Numbered from the stretch's first letter, positions 49,059-58,678 are shown. The stretch is 64,000 bases of DNA from Prevotella sp. (GCA_017469955.1 JAFUFJ010000006.1:1-64000); one strand, 5' to 3'. A program made the numbers and translations. Notes: generated from the sequence alone by a model not told the origin.

Positions 49059-52000
49059 TTAGTTGAGGAAGTCTTTGGGAAGCAGGCCGAACTGCTTGTA
49101 GAAGCACTGCGAGAAGTAGCTCGAAGAGTTGAATCCCACGATGTAACTCACCTCAGTCACCTTATAGTCGCCCTGCTTAAGCAGCTTGGCTGCGCGCTTG
49201 AGTCGTTCGATGCGAATATAGTTGTTGGGCGTCAAGTTGAACGTTCCGCGCAGCTTTCTGTTCAGCTTTGTTCGACTCATCGCCATCTCAGATGCCAGCT
49301 TGTTGATGTCGAAAGAGCTGTCGCTAAGGTTGGCTTCCACTACCTCCTGGAGCCTTTTGATGAATGCTTCGTCCGACTTGTTGGTCGTAACCGTGTCGCT
49401 TTCGGTAAAAGGCGAGCTGGCATAGGCCTGCTTGATGGTCTCGCGTTGGTGCACAAGATTCTGGATAACACTGAAGAGATACTCCACCGAGAAGGGCTTT
49501 TCAATGTATGAGTCGGCACCGCTCTCCATGCCTTTCACCTTGGCTGAGTCGAGCGTCAGTGCCGTCAGCAGCACAAAGGGGATGTGACTATAGTTGAGAT
49601 CGTTCTTCACCCGTTCGCACAACTCGAAGCCTCCCATGGGTTCCATCATGGCGTCGGAGACGATGATGTCGACCTCATTGTCCGACAACACTTGCAGGGC
49701 TTCCTCGCCATTGTTGGCCGTGAGCACGTTGTAGACGCGCCCGATGACCCGCTTCTCGTATTGTTGCATCTGTGCGTTGTCCTCGACGATGAGCACGGTG
49801 TGCCTCTTTTCGCCGTCGGTCTCAGGCAGGTTGTGCAGGCTATAGTCCTCGCTGTCCTCTTCAAGGGGCATGATGTCGTCAGTCTTCTTCAAGACAATAG
49901 TGGGGCTTTGGGCCTGAGGCATGGTGAGCTTGAAGATGTTCAGCCGGTCGCTGTCAACCATTTCAAGGGTGCCTCCGTGAAGTTCGGCGAGCGTTCTTGC
50001 CAAGGCAAGTCCGATGCCTGTGCCAGTGGTCTCGGCCATCGAGGCCGTCTCTTTTCTGCCGTTCTCTTCGTCAAACTGGGCGTCAGCCATGCGGAAGAAG
50101 GGCGTGAACAGCTTTTCTCGCAGCTCAGAAGGCACAACCTTCCCGTCGTTGACACACTGCACCGTGAAGCCGTTGTCTTCGGAATGCAGCGCCACTGAGA
50201 CCGTCTTGTCACAGTATTTCACGGCATTGTTGATGAGGTTGCTGAGTATCTTGGTCAGGCATTCCTTGTCGACAAAGGCCACGGACGGCTGCTCTGGCAG
50301 CGAGAGCGACCCCTGAATACCCCTTCCGCGCATGGTCGTTGTGAAGCGCACATATACGCTTTCCAGCACTTTCGAGATGTTGCACTCCTCGAGATTCAGC
50401 TTCAGTCCGTTGCGCTCGGTGCGCCGGAAATCGAGCAATTGGTTGGTAAGGTCGAGCAGACGGTCGACGTTTTGGCGCATGATGTCAAGGTCGGCATACT
50501 CGTCGTCGTCATGATTCTTGCGGTGAGTCAGCACGTCGTCGAGCGGTCCTTTTATGAGTGAAAGGGGAGTTCTGATTTCATGTGCCACGTTAGTGAAGAA
50601 GTTGATCTTGCTCTGATAGAGCTCTTGCTCCTTCTCGTGCTCAAACTTCTCCATCACAAGCCGTCGCCTGATGCTCGAGCGTTGGTTGAAATACCGGTAG
50701 AAAAGCCATCCTGCCAGGCCGAGCAGGGCCAGATAGATGAGGCGCGCCCACCACGTAGCCCATGGAGCATGGCGCACAACCACTTCGAGACAATAGTCGC
50801 TTTCGGCCAGCTCGTCAGGCCTTCCCTGCACTCTTATCTTCAGTTGGTAGGTGCCGGAGGGCAGGTTGGTGTACTTGATGTTGTTCTCGTCGTAGAGCGA
50901 CTGCCATCGGTTGTCGAAGCCTTCGAGCATGTATTCCAGTGGCGTCGACATGCCTTCGTTGAAGCTCAGCATGACTACGCGCAGCGAAAAGGAGTTCTGC
51001 GAGTGGCTCAGCACAATCTTTTTAGTGAACGATATGCTCTCTTCGAGTGGCGAATTCTTGCTGAAATTGTCGACGACAACATTGTTGATTAGCAGTTCTG
51101 TGGCTACAATCGTGGGCATGGACGCCACGTCTCCGAACGATTCGGGTGAGAAAGCAACAAAGCCAGAGAGGCTTCCCATATAGATAGTTCCATCCGAAGC
51201 GTGCAACGAAGACGAGTAGTTAAAGTTGTTGTCGAGCAGTCCGTTGGCCGTAGTGTATAGATGTGTGGATGTAGTCTGTGGGTTGTAGCACACTAAACCC
51301 TCGTTGGTCGACATCCAAAGCAATCCCTTCGTGTCCTCGACTATTTGGTAAACAGTGCGAATGGGCTTGTGGGTCGTGACGGGAATCGGCTCGAAACAGT
51401 CGCTCTTCTGGTCGTAGCGTGCCACGCCAGAACCCTCGGTTGTGACCCAGATGTGTCCCATAGTGTCTTCATAAAGACTTAGGACGTTGTTGGAAGGAAT
51501 CGTGCAAATGGAGTCAGAAGAAGCATATAGACGCCACGAAGTGTCACCCTTCTTCTGGAAGAAGAGCCCCTTTCCGTATTGCGCCACCCACAGATTTCCC
51601 CGTCGGTCTTCAAGAATGTCGTAGACGATCTTGCCAGAAATGGTCGCGTCGGAAGTGAATTGCCGGGTTGAACGGTCGTAGACGGTGAGTCCGCTGAGCT
51701 GGCCTAAGTAGACCTTGTCAGAGTCTTTGCATATCGTAAAGATGTTGTTGTCAGGCAAAGAACCGGGCTTTCCGTCAGCCATATATGAGCGTACTATCTT
51801 TCTTGTGGCAGTGTCGACAATCTTTAAGCCATAGGAAAAGGTGCCTATCCACAAGTCTTTATCCACTAAACAGAGGCCGTGTATGTTGGGAAAGGCCAGA
51901 CTGGGGGTGAAGAAATGGAAGGTCTGGTCGTGAGGATCGAACATGTTCAGACCGTGGTCTTCGGTGCCTATCCACACGTTTCCGTTGCCGTCTTCGGCAA

Positions 52001-53066
52001 ATTCGCGCACCCTTCGGCCGGAAAGCGAATTGGCTATGTCGTTGCGAGGGAAGAATTTATTGAGAACATAGGGCTGATGCTGCGAGTAGTTGACACCCCC
52101 GAAGTAGGACCCCACCCACATTCCTCCCTCTCTGTCGCGATATACGCACTGCAGAGAGTTGTCGGAAAGCGAGAAGGGATTAGACGGTTCATACCGGTAG
52201 TGCTGCAGATTGTGGGTCAGCATCTCAAACACATACAGGCCATCTTCGGTAGCCATCCAGATCTCATTCCCGTTTCGAATGATGTTGTGGCCATAGACTC
52301 CCTTTCCTGTTTCGGGCATGATGGTTGCAACGCTGTGCGTCTTTGTGTTGATTTCCGACAAGCCGTCAAGGTCGGTACACACAAAGAGACGCTCTTGCTC
52401 GGTAGGGATAATGCCCGAGACAGTGCGGTTGCGAAACACTTCTTTGCCGTTTTCGTCAAGATAAGGGTTGATGTTGCTGAACTGGTTGTCGGTGTAATGC
52501 AGGCCGCTACCGAACAGTCCAATCCACACTTTTCCGTCGGATGCTACCGCCAGACTTGTGATGTCAGGGAAACTTGTCACAGGGAAATGCTCGAGTTTCC
52601 TGGTCTTGATGTTGAACCTGAACAAGCCTTGCCGCTGGCTATTGAAGTATATCTCGTCATCATGTCCCTGTATAAGAGTGATATTATTCACAATGCTCTC
52701 GCCCGAATTGCTTTCGAGTGTGAACCTCTTAAACGAGTCTGTTGAGGGAGTATAGATGAAGACGCCACGGTCAGTCCCTATCCAAATGTTGCTTTCCGGG
52801 TCGTGATATAGGCAATTGATGTAGTCGCAGTCGAGTCCATGGTCGTTCTCTCCACGGCGATAAACTTTGAAAGTCTCCCCATCATAGCGGTTCAGGCCGT
52901 CCTTAGTTCCGAACCACATGAACCCCATGTCATCTTGAACAATGGCTAAAACAGAGTTCTGCGACAGACCAGAGGACATGTCAAAGTGGGTGAAAAGATA
53001 GCTGGCTTCGGCTGATACAGAAGCCAACAGGGCGATGATGGCCAGCAATGCGCGTCGTATACTCAT
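49059..53066 (-). CDS. Hybrid two-component system regulator (HTCS)
   Basis: 1335 residues when started at MSIRRALLAIIALLASVSA (signal peptide); longer starts to 53327 are possible but lose the N-terminal signal. Domains: periplasmic two-propeller sensor (~25-640, repeats such as GFMWFGTKDGLNRYDG, GNVWIGTEDHGLNMFD), Y_Y_Y domain (~660-740), one membrane helix (LIYLALLGLAGWLFY), HisKA with His829 in AHEIRTPLSLIK, HATPase (NLINNAVKYC, GTGIGLALARTLAELHGG), receiver with Asp1138 in IIVSDAMMEPMGG, and an AraC-type HTH (~1230-1335). HTCS proteins sense a glycan fragment and switch on polysaccharide-use loci. No susC/susD lies next to it; its target may be one of the CAZyme clusters here or elsewhere. 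Confidence 0.93.
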   Translation of the reverse strand: MSIRRALLAIIALLASVSAEASYLFTHFDMSSGLSQNSVLAIVQDDMGFMWFGTKDGLNRYDGETFKVYRRGENDHGLDCDYINCLYHDPESNIWIGTDRGVFIYTPSTDSFKRFTLESNSGESIVNNITLIQGHDDEIYFNSQRQGLFRFNIKTRKLEHFPVTSFPDITSLAVASDGKVWIGLFGSGLHYTDNQFSNINPYLDENGKEVFRNRTVSGIIPTEQERLFVCTDLDGLSEINTKTHSVATIMPETGKGVYGHNIIRNGNEIWMATEDGLYVFEMLTHNLQHYRYEPSNPFSLSDNSLQCVYRDREGGMWVGSYFGGVNYSQHQPYVLNKFFPRNDIANSLSGRRVREFAEDGNGNVWIGTEDHGLNMFDPHDQTFHFFTPSLAFPNIHGLCLVDKDLWIGTFSYGLKIVDTATRKIVRSYMADGKPGSLPDNNIFTICKDSDKVYLGQLSGLTVYDRSTRQFTSDATISGKIVYDILEDRRGNLWVAQYGKGLFFQKKGDTSWRLYASSDSICTIPSNNVLSLYEDTMGHIWVTTEGSGVARYDQKSDCFEPIPVTTHKPIRTVYQIVEDTKGLLWMSTNEGLVCYNPQTTSTHLYTTANGLLDNNFNYSSSLHASDGTIYMGSLSGFVAFSPESFGDVASMPTIVATELLINNVVVDNFSKNSPLEESISFTKKIVLSHSQNSFSLRVVMLSFNEGMSTPLEYMLEGFDNRWQSLYDENNIKYTNLPSGTYQLKIRVQGRPDELAESDYCLEVVVRHAPWATWWARLIYLALLGLAGWLFYRYFNQRSSIRRRLVMEKFEHEKEQELYQSKINFFTNVAHEIRTPLSLIKGPLDDVLTHRKNHDDDEYADLDIMRQNVDRLLDLTNQLLDFRRTERNGLKLNLEECNISKVLESVYVRFTTTMRGRGIQGSLSLPEQPSVAFVDKECLTKILSNLINNAVKYCDKTVSVALHSEDNGFTVQCVNDGKVVPSELREKLFTPFFRMADAQFDEENGRKETASMAETTGTGIGLALARTLAELHGGTLEMVDSDRLNIFKLTMPQAQSPTIVLKKTDDIMPLEEDSEDYSLHNLPETDGEKRHTVLIVEDNAQMQQYEKRVIGRVYNVLTANNGEEALQVLSDNEVDIIVSDAMMEPMGGFELCERVKNDLNYSHIPFVLLTALTLDSAKVKGMESGADSYIEKPFSVEYLFSVIQNLVHQRETIKQAYASSPFTESDTVTTNKSDEAFIKRLQEVVEANLSDSSFDINKLASEMAMSRTKLNRKLRGTFNLTPNNYIRIERLKRAAKLLKQGDYKVTEVSYIVGFNSSSYFSQCFYKQFGLLPKDFLN

Positions 53067-53338
53067 GGGTTCTGTTTTCTTGAGGTGTGCATTTTTATTG
53101 TCAGGGGACAGCATACTTGTAGTCATACATAAGAATACTGTTGTCAAAAAGAAGACGATTATGGACAGTTGTTCCATGAAAATGAAGACGTTTTGTCCGC
53201 ACAAAATAACCAATTTATTTTCATTCTGCCAAGAATCCGGCAGGAAAATTTCCGGAAGAGGGAAGAATCGTGTCTGACAACAAGTGCGGATGTCGCGTAA
53301 AATAAAGTTAATTACTCCCGTATTCAAGGCTTTTTAGC

Positions 53339-53346
53339 TAACTTTG
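53339..53346 (+). promoter_or_regulatory. -7 promoter box for the Ca-ATPase operon
   Basis: TAACTTTG, 9 nt before ATG 53356; a near-leaderless transcript is expected. The 289-bp divergent gap to the HTCS start holds no other clear signal. Confidence 0.65.
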
Positions 53347-53355
53347 CAACCGTCT

Positions 53356-55968
53356 ATGAGCAAGTCACAGGATAGGAATGTCGCAGGTTTGTCTTCCCTT
53401 CAAGTGGAAGAAAGCAGGCAAAAGTATGGGGAGAACACTTTGACTCCTCCGCCACAAGTGTCGGCATGGTCGCTCTATTTGGACAAATATCGCGATCCGA
53501 TCATTCAGATTCTTCTGGCAGCAGCAGCCGTTTCGTTGCTGTTGGCGTTTGTGGAAAACGACTTCATTGAGACCATAGGCATCATTATTGCCATATTCCT
53601 TGCGACGACAATCGGCTTCTGTTTTGAGCGCGATGCGGCTAAAAAATTCGACATTCTCAATGCTTTGGGTGAAGAACAGGCCGTGAAAGTGCGTCGCAAC
53701 GGGCATGTTATAGAGGTGCCCCGGCGTGAGATCGTCGTGGGAGACGTGGTGATGCTTGCGGTTGGCGATGAGATTCCTGCCGATGGAACATTGCTTTGGA
53801 GCATTGACTTGCAGGTTGACGAGTCGAGCTTGACAGGCGAATCGCTGGCGCATAAGTCAGTCATCAGCAGAGAAACCCCTGCAGATGCCGACGGCATTTA
53901 CCCTCCGAATCAGCTGTTACGCTCGTCAATGGTGCTCAGCGGCGAGGCCGAATATGAGGTGACTGCTGTCGGTGATGCCACAGAAATAGGAAGAGTGGCA
54001 CGGAAATCGACTGAGACAACCGACGTGAAAACGCCCCTTAATCAGCAATTAGAGCGCCTGGCGTCGCTCATTTCAAAGGTTGGTGCAGCCGTTGCTGTGC
54101 TGGCCTTTGTCTGTTTTCTGACTCATGACATCCTGTCGAACCCCACCATTTGGCAGCAGCATGACTGGCTGAAAATGGCAGAAGTGGTGTTGCGATACTT
54201 CATGATGTCGGTCACTCTCATCGTGATGGCTGTGCCTGAAGGTCTGCCTATGGCTGTCACGTTGGCCTTGGCCCTTAACATGCGTCGCATGCTGAAGAGC
54301 AATAATCTGGTGAGAAAGCTGCATGCCTGCGAGACAATGGGTGCGGTGACGGTTATCTGTACTGACAAAACAGGCACACTTACGTTGAATCAAATGAAGG
54401 CCGTTCATTACGGTTGTGACGACGAACGGGCCTTGTTGAAGGAGGTGATCCTGAACTCTACGGCCGAGTTAGATGGTCTTCATGGCATAGGAAACCCGAC
54501 AGAAGTGGCCATGTTGAGAGACTGCGATGCACATGACCTGGACTATAGGAAGGTGAGAAACGAGGGTGTGCTGCTTGACCGCCATCCCTTTACTACCGAA
54601 CGGAAGTATATGGCGTCGCTGTGGAACGACAGCGACACGGCGCTCTATGTCAAGGGAGCTCCCGAAGTCATGTTCTCTTTCTGCAGCATGACCGATGGCG
54701 AACGTGCCGAGAAGGCTGCGGAAATACGCCGATACCAGCAGAAGGGAATGCGCACGTTGGCTTTCGCTCATCGGCGAGATGTGTCAGCCATCACCTTGGA
54801 AAATCTTTCCTATGTCGGTTTTGTGGCTATCAGTGATCCTGTAAGAGAAGACGTGAAGCAGGCCGTCTGCGACTGCCGGAAGGCCGGTATTGAGGTGAAG
54901 ATAGTGACAGGCGACAATGCTTTGACGGCCATAGAGGTGGCTCGTCAGATAGGCATCTGGCATGAAAATGACGCATCTCACATGACGGGTGCCGACTTCA
55001 TGAGCCTCTCTGACGAGGAAGCCATGCAACGGGCCAGGGCTTTATGTGTGATGAGTCGTGCCCGTCCGGCTGACAAACAACGCCTTGTTGAGGTGCTTCA
55101 GAAGGCCGGAGAGGTGGTGGCTGTGACCGGCGACGGCACCAATGATGCCCCAGCTTTGCACCATGCGCATGTGGGATTGTCGCTTGGAAGCGGGACGAGT
55201 GTTGCCAAACAAGCATCAGACATCACGCTCATCGACGACTCGTTTGGCTCCATAGCACATGCTGTGATGTGGGGAAGGTCGCTCTATAAGAACATCCAAC
55301 GCTTCCTGTTCTATCAGCTGGTAGTCAATGTGGCAGCCTTGTTGCTGGTGCTTTGCGGATCGTTTGTGGGCACCGAGCTGCCCCTTACCGTGACGCAGAT
55401 TTTATGGGTGAACCTCATCATGGACACCTTTGCGGCCCTTGCTCTTGCCGCTCTTCCTCCGTCAAGGGAAGTGATGAACGAGCAACCGCGCAGCCGAGCC
55501 GACTTCATCGTCACCCCTTCGATGGGGCGCAGCATCCTTTTCTGTGGCATCGCGTTCTTCCTCGTGATGTTCGGTTTCCTGCTTTATTGTGAACGAAACG
55601 GTTCATCGGGCATCGACTTGCATGAGTTGACGCTCTTCTTTACTACCTTTGTCATGCTGCAATGGTGGAATCTCTTCAATGCAAAGACGCTCGGAAGCCG
55701 TCATTCGGCTTTCCGTCGACTGGCTGATGACCGCGGACTGTTGCTGGTACTGGCCACGATCATGGTCGGACAGGTGGCCATAGTAGAATGGGGAGGCAGC
55801 GTGTTCCGCACCATGCCCATCACCCTTCGCGAGTGGATCGTCGTCGTTCTTGCCACATCTGTGGTAATGTGGACGGGCGAAGCGATACGGCTTGTGAAGC
55901 GGATGCTTTACAGAAACCGTCGTGAAGCCATTGCTTCGTCTGACGGAATATTATCATCATCATTGTAA
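53356..55968 (+). CDS. Calcium-transporting P-type ATPase (PMCA type)
   Basis: 870 residues. ATP-driven cation pump of P2 type. Motifs: N-terminal cation-ATPase domain (SLQVEESRQKYGENTLTPP), actuator DESSLTGES, membrane PEGLPMAVTLALA, phosphorylation site CTDKTGTLT, nucleotide-domain KGAPE, and hinge GDGTNDAPAL, with ten expected helices and NLIMDTFAALALAALPP near the C-terminus. It probably exports Ca2+ from the cytoplasm. The position of ATG 53356 directly after the -7 box fixes the start. ribF starts 19 nt downstream. Confidence 0.94.
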   Translation: MSKSQDRNVAGLSSLQVEESRQKYGENTLTPPPQVSAWSLYLDKYRDPIIQILLAAAAVSLLLAFVENDFIETIGIIIAIFLATTIGFCFERDAAKKFDILNALGEEQAVKVRRNGHVIEVPRREIVVGDVVMLAVGDEIPADGTLLWSIDLQVDESSLTGESLAHKSVISRETPADADGIYPPNQLLRSSMVLSGEAEYEVTAVGDATEIGRVARKSTETTDVKTPLNQQLERLASLISKVGAAVAVLAFVCFLTHDILSNPTIWQQHDWLKMAEVVLRYFMMSVTLIVMAVPEGLPMAVTLALALNMRRMLKSNNLVRKLHACETMGAVTVICTDKTGTLTLNQMKAVHYGCDDERALLKEVILNSTAELDGLHGIGNPTEVAMLRDCDAHDLDYRKVRNEGVLLDRHPFTTERKYMASLWNDSDTALYVKGAPEVMFSFCSMTDGERAEKAAEIRRYQQKGMRTLAFAHRRDVSAITLENLSYVGFVAISDPVREDVKQAVCDCRKAGIEVKIVTGDNALTAIEVARQIGIWHENDASHMTGADFMSLSDEEAMQRARALCVMSRARPADKQRLVEVLQKAGEVVAVTGDGTNDAPALHHAHVGLSLGSGTSVAKQASDITLIDDSFGSIAHAVMWGRSLYKNIQRFLFYQLVVNVAALLLVLCGSFVGTELPLTVTQILWVNLIMDTFAALALAALPPSREVMNEQPRSRADFIVTPSMGRSILFCGIAFFLVMFGFLLYCERNGSSGIDLHELTLFFTTFVMLQWWNLFNAKTLGSRHSAFRRLADDRGLLLVLATIMVGQVAIVEWGGSVFRTMPITLREWIVVVLATSVVMWTGEAIRLVKRMLYRNRREAIASSDGILSSSL

Positions 55969-55987
55969 AAAGAAACGCATATCGCCC

Positions 55988-56986
55988 GTGAAAACCATTT
56001 ATTACAACCGGCAGTCCATTCCCTCGTTGCCGTCGTCAGTGGCTACGATAGGGATGTTTGACGGTGTTCATCGCGGTCATCGCTACCTCATCAGCCAGTT
56101 GGTGGCCGAGGCTCGCCGGCGCGACATGTTGTCGATGGCGGTCACGTTCAGTGTTTCTCCGCGCGAGATAGTCAGTCCGTGCGAGGCTCCTCTCTTGCTG
56201 ACATCGCTGGAAAAGCGCCTCCAACTTCTTGAGCAGGCTGGTCTTGACGTGGCTGTTGTGGTTGATTTCAATGAGACAACGTCCGGTCTCTCAGCCTCAG
56301 AATTCATGTCGGACGTGCTGGGAAGACAGCTGGGTGTGGCCTGTCTGATGATTGGTTTCAACAACCGTTTCGGCCACAGGTCGCCCGATTTTGTCCGGGA
56401 GCACGGCCATGAAGAAGGCTTTGCCGACTATGTTGGCTATGGCCGGCGGTGCGGAATAGAGGTGTTGCAGGCCGAGGAATATGCCGTGGGCGATGCCCAT
56501 CTGAGCTCGTCGTCGGTCAGAAGAGCCCTTCTGAAGGGCCATATCGATGAGGCCAACCGCTCTCTGGGCTATGTGTTCAGCCTTGCGGGCACGGTGGTTC
56601 ACGGCGAGCATGTGGGCACAGCTCTTGGATTTCCCACGGCCAACCTCCGTCTGTCCGGCAGGGAGGTGGTGCCGAAGCCGGGCGTCTATGCCGTGGAAGT
56701 GGCTGTAGGGCAGTCGGAAAAGCGGTGGACTGGCATGATGAACATTGGCAGCCGACCCACATTCGGAGGCCATACGACCACGATTGAGGTCCACCTTTTC
56801 GACTTCTCGGGCGACCTCTACGGCCGTCAGCTCGAAGTGTTCGTGCTCTGGAGGGTGCGCGACGAGCGGAGGTTCGACAGCAGTTCGGCGCTGGCCGGGC
56901 AGCTGAAGGCCGACAGAGAGGCGATAGAACAACGATTGAGAAACAACGGATATGAAGAAGAAAACCATCCTGAGAACGCTTGCTGA
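55988..56986 (+). CDS. ribF: Bifunctional riboflavin kinase / FAD synthetase
   Basis: 332 residues with a GTG start at 55988; no ATG lies between the previous stop and the conserved N-terminus, and the ATG at 55922 would lie inside the ATPase gene. The FAD-synthetase domain has SSVATIGMFDGVHRGHRYLI (HxGH-like) and FNNRFGHRSPDF; the riboflavin-kinase domain has GTALGFPTANL, PKPGVYAVEV, MNIGSRPTFGG and TIEVHLFDFSGDLYG. It makes FMN and FAD from riboflavin. Its end overlaps the CPBP protease gene by 35 nt. Confidence 0.93.
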   Translation: MKTIYYNRQSIPSLPSSVATIGMFDGVHRGHRYLISQLVAEARRRDMLSMAVTFSVSPREIVSPCEAPLLLTSLEKRLQLLEQAGLDVAVVVDFNETTSGLSASEFMSDVLGRQLGVACLMIGFNNRFGHRSPDFVREHGHEEGFADYVGYGRRCGIEVLQAEEYAVGDAHLSSSSVRRALLKGHIDEANRSLGYVFSLAGTVVHGEHVGTALGFPTANLRLSGREVVPKPGVYAVEVAVGQSEKRWTGMMNIGSRPTFGGHTTTIEVHLFDFSGDLYGRQLEVFVLWRVRDERRFDSSSALAGQLKADREAIEQRLRNNGYEEENHPENAC

Positions 56987-57749
56987 CGTGGTGATCTACC
57001 TCGTGGCGTTCCTTTTTATTCAGCTTTTTGTGACCCTGATAGCCCAGCACTTCTATGCCGACCTGGCCGCCAATCCCACGGCTTTGGTGGTGACACAGGC
57101 TGTGAGCAGCGTGCTGACAGTCGTTCTTTTCCTCGCACTGCGATGGGTTTCAGTCAGCGGCAACTATATTCGCACCCGTCCTTGGGGCGTGCTCGTGTGG
57201 GCTTCGCTGCTGACCTTCGGCACGATCATTCCCTCGGAATGGCTGGCCGAAGCCATGAACATTGACGCACCCGAGGACTATGAGCAGCTGATGCTTCGAA
57301 TCATGTCGAGCCGATGGGGCTATCTTCTGATCGGCATTCTGGTGCCTGTAGCCGAGGAAATGGTGTTTCGCGGAGCCATCTTGCGCAGCCTCCTGAGCAT
57401 GTTCAACCGCCAAAGCCACTGGGTAGCCATCGTCTTGTCGGCCATGATCTTCGGTGCAGTACACGGCAATCTGGCCCAGTTTGTCCACGCCACCCTGCTC
57501 GGCCTGCTGCTCGGATGGATGTACTATCGCACGGAAAGCATCTTTCCCGGCATCGTAGTCCATTGGGTCAACAACTCGATAGCCTACATTATCTTCCTGC
57601 TGATGCCTGGCATGACCGACGCACGCCTCATCGACCTGCTGCAGGGCGACCACCGTCGCGAGCTGCTCTACGTGGCCTTCTCGCTCATGATCGTGGCGCC
57701 TTGCCTCGTACAGCTGCACCTTCGCATGCGGCGTGCGGGCGGGAAATAG
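56952..57749 (+). CDS. CPBP family intramembrane glutamic endopeptidase
   Basis: 265 residues with six to eight membrane segments. The Abi/CAAX-protease motifs are present: EEMVFRGAILRSLL (EExxxR), IFGAVHGNLAQFVHATLLGLLLG (His in FxxxH) and HWVNNSIAY. Members process prenylated proteins in eukaryotes; bacterial members have been linked to bacteriocin immunity and protein processing, but the substrate here is unknown. It overlaps ribF by 35 nt, so it is translationally linked. A 22-bp array starts 24 nt after the stop, with no classical terminator. Confidence 0.9.
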   Translation: MKKKTILRTLADVVIYLVAFLFIQLFVTLIAQHFYADLAANPTALVVTQAVSSVLTVVLFLALRWVSVSGNYIRTRPWGVLVWASLLTFGTIIPSEWLAEAMNIDAPEDYEQLMLRIMSSRWGYLLIGILVPVAEEMVFRGAILRSLLSMFNRQSHWVAIVLSAMIFGAVHGNLAQFVHATLLGLLLGWMYYRTESIFPGIVVHWVNNSIAYIIFLLMPGMTDARLIDLLQGDHRRELLYVAFSLMIVAPCLVQLHLRMRRAGGK

Positions 57750-57773
57750 GGCAGAGGGCTCCCCGGTCTGCCT

Positions 57774-57880
57774 GAGAAAGCTAAGGTTTCAGGGTGAGAA
57801 TTCATAGACTTCTGGGTGAGAAAGGATAGACTTCTCGCCCATAACCCATAGACTTCTCGGGCTGAAAGGATAGCTTTCTC
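57774..57880. repeat. 22-bp phased mosaic array (locus 15), five modules
   Basis: Module starts 57774, 57796, 57818, 57840, 57862. Order: GAGAAAGCTAAGGTTTCA, GAGAATTCATAGACTTCT, GAGAAAGGATAGACTTCTC, CATAACCCATAGACTTCTC, CTGAAAGGATAGCTTTCTC. It lies between the convergent CPBP and sigma-partner genes. Confidence 0.87.
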
Positions 57881-58000
57881 GCCGGCAAGGCTCTCAGAGT
57901 ACAGGAAGAGCCCTCGCAAGGCAGCGTCGGAACACTGGGAAGACAGTCTGCAAAGCCAATGGGAAAACCTCATGAGGAAGTTCTTCTCAACTTGGGAAGA

Positions 58001-58039
58001 AAACAAAACTGGCGGCAGTTCATCGCGAACTGTCGCCAG
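58001..58039 (-). terminator. Rho-independent terminator after the sigma-partner gene
   Basis: 13-bp stem with one G-U pair: CTGGCGGCAGTTC (58009-58021) / GAACTGTCGCCAG (58027-58039). On the minus strand it is followed by TTTTGTTTTC. It lies 108 nt after the stop at 58148. Confidence 0.85.
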
Positions 58040-58147
58040 ACTTTCGTATTAACAAAAATGTAAAATTAGATTTTGGAGAGAATGAACGACTTCTCAGCCG
58101 TGTCATGTTTTAACTAAACAAGATTTTATAGAGTTTGCATAAGAAAA

Positions 58148-58678
58148 TTATTCAATGGTGGTTTCGCCCGTGACAGCTTGCTCTTCAGCGGGCATTCCCT
58201 GCTCGATGGGGGTCAGGCGGTCGGTTCCGATGAGCTGGCTTTGCTGCAGTGAATCGCTGCTTACGAGCGAGTCGCCGGCGATGGCCACGGCCGTTGTCCC
58301 GGAAGGTTGTTCGTAGGCTGCGGGCGAATAGTACCCGTTACCGTCGAACTGCACCTGCATGGCGTTACCCAAAGTCAAGATAATAGCCACTACAGCGGCA
58401 GCCCTGAAGAGCGGCATGAGGCGCCGGGCCATGGTGATGGTGCGCGCTTTGGCGACGGAAGGCTCGCCGACCATGGCAAGCATACGCTCGTCGAAATCGT
58501 CGCCAAGGGCATCTTTCTTGGTCTCAGCCTGCTCGTATTGGAAGAGCGCCTGATAGCGTTGCAGCTCTGAGGGGATGTCGCTCTGGCTGAAGAAGGCACG
58601 CAGAATCTCCTCCTCTTCAAGCGATGTTGCGCATTGCCAGTAGCGTTCGAGCAGCTGAGTGATGTACTTATAGTCCAT
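58148..58678 (-). CDS. Putative membrane partner (anti-sigma-like) of the ECF sigma factor
   Basis: 176 residues. An N-terminal soluble part (~1-85; MDYKYITQLLERYWQCATSLEEEEILRAFF) is followed by one membrane helix (MPLFRAAAVVAIILTLGNAMQV) and a ~65-residue Ser/Gln-rich outer segment. The plan (short cytoplasmic helical domain, one membrane helix) fits anti-sigma proteins, though it lacks a recognisable zinc-anti-sigma HxxxCxxC motif and is not FecR-like. Its start overlaps the sigma gene by 11 nt, so the two are translated together. Similar proteins in related genomes carry misleading database names, so I give none. Confidence 0.75.
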   Translation of the reverse strand: MDYKYITQLLERYWQCATSLEEEEILRAFFSQSDIPSELQRYQALFQYEQAETKKDALGDDFDERMLAMVGEPSVAKARTITMARRLMPLFRAAAVVAIILTLGNAMQVQFDGNGYYSPAAYEQPSGTTAVAIAGDSLVSSDSLQQSQLIGTDRLTPIEQGMPAEEQAVTGETTIE

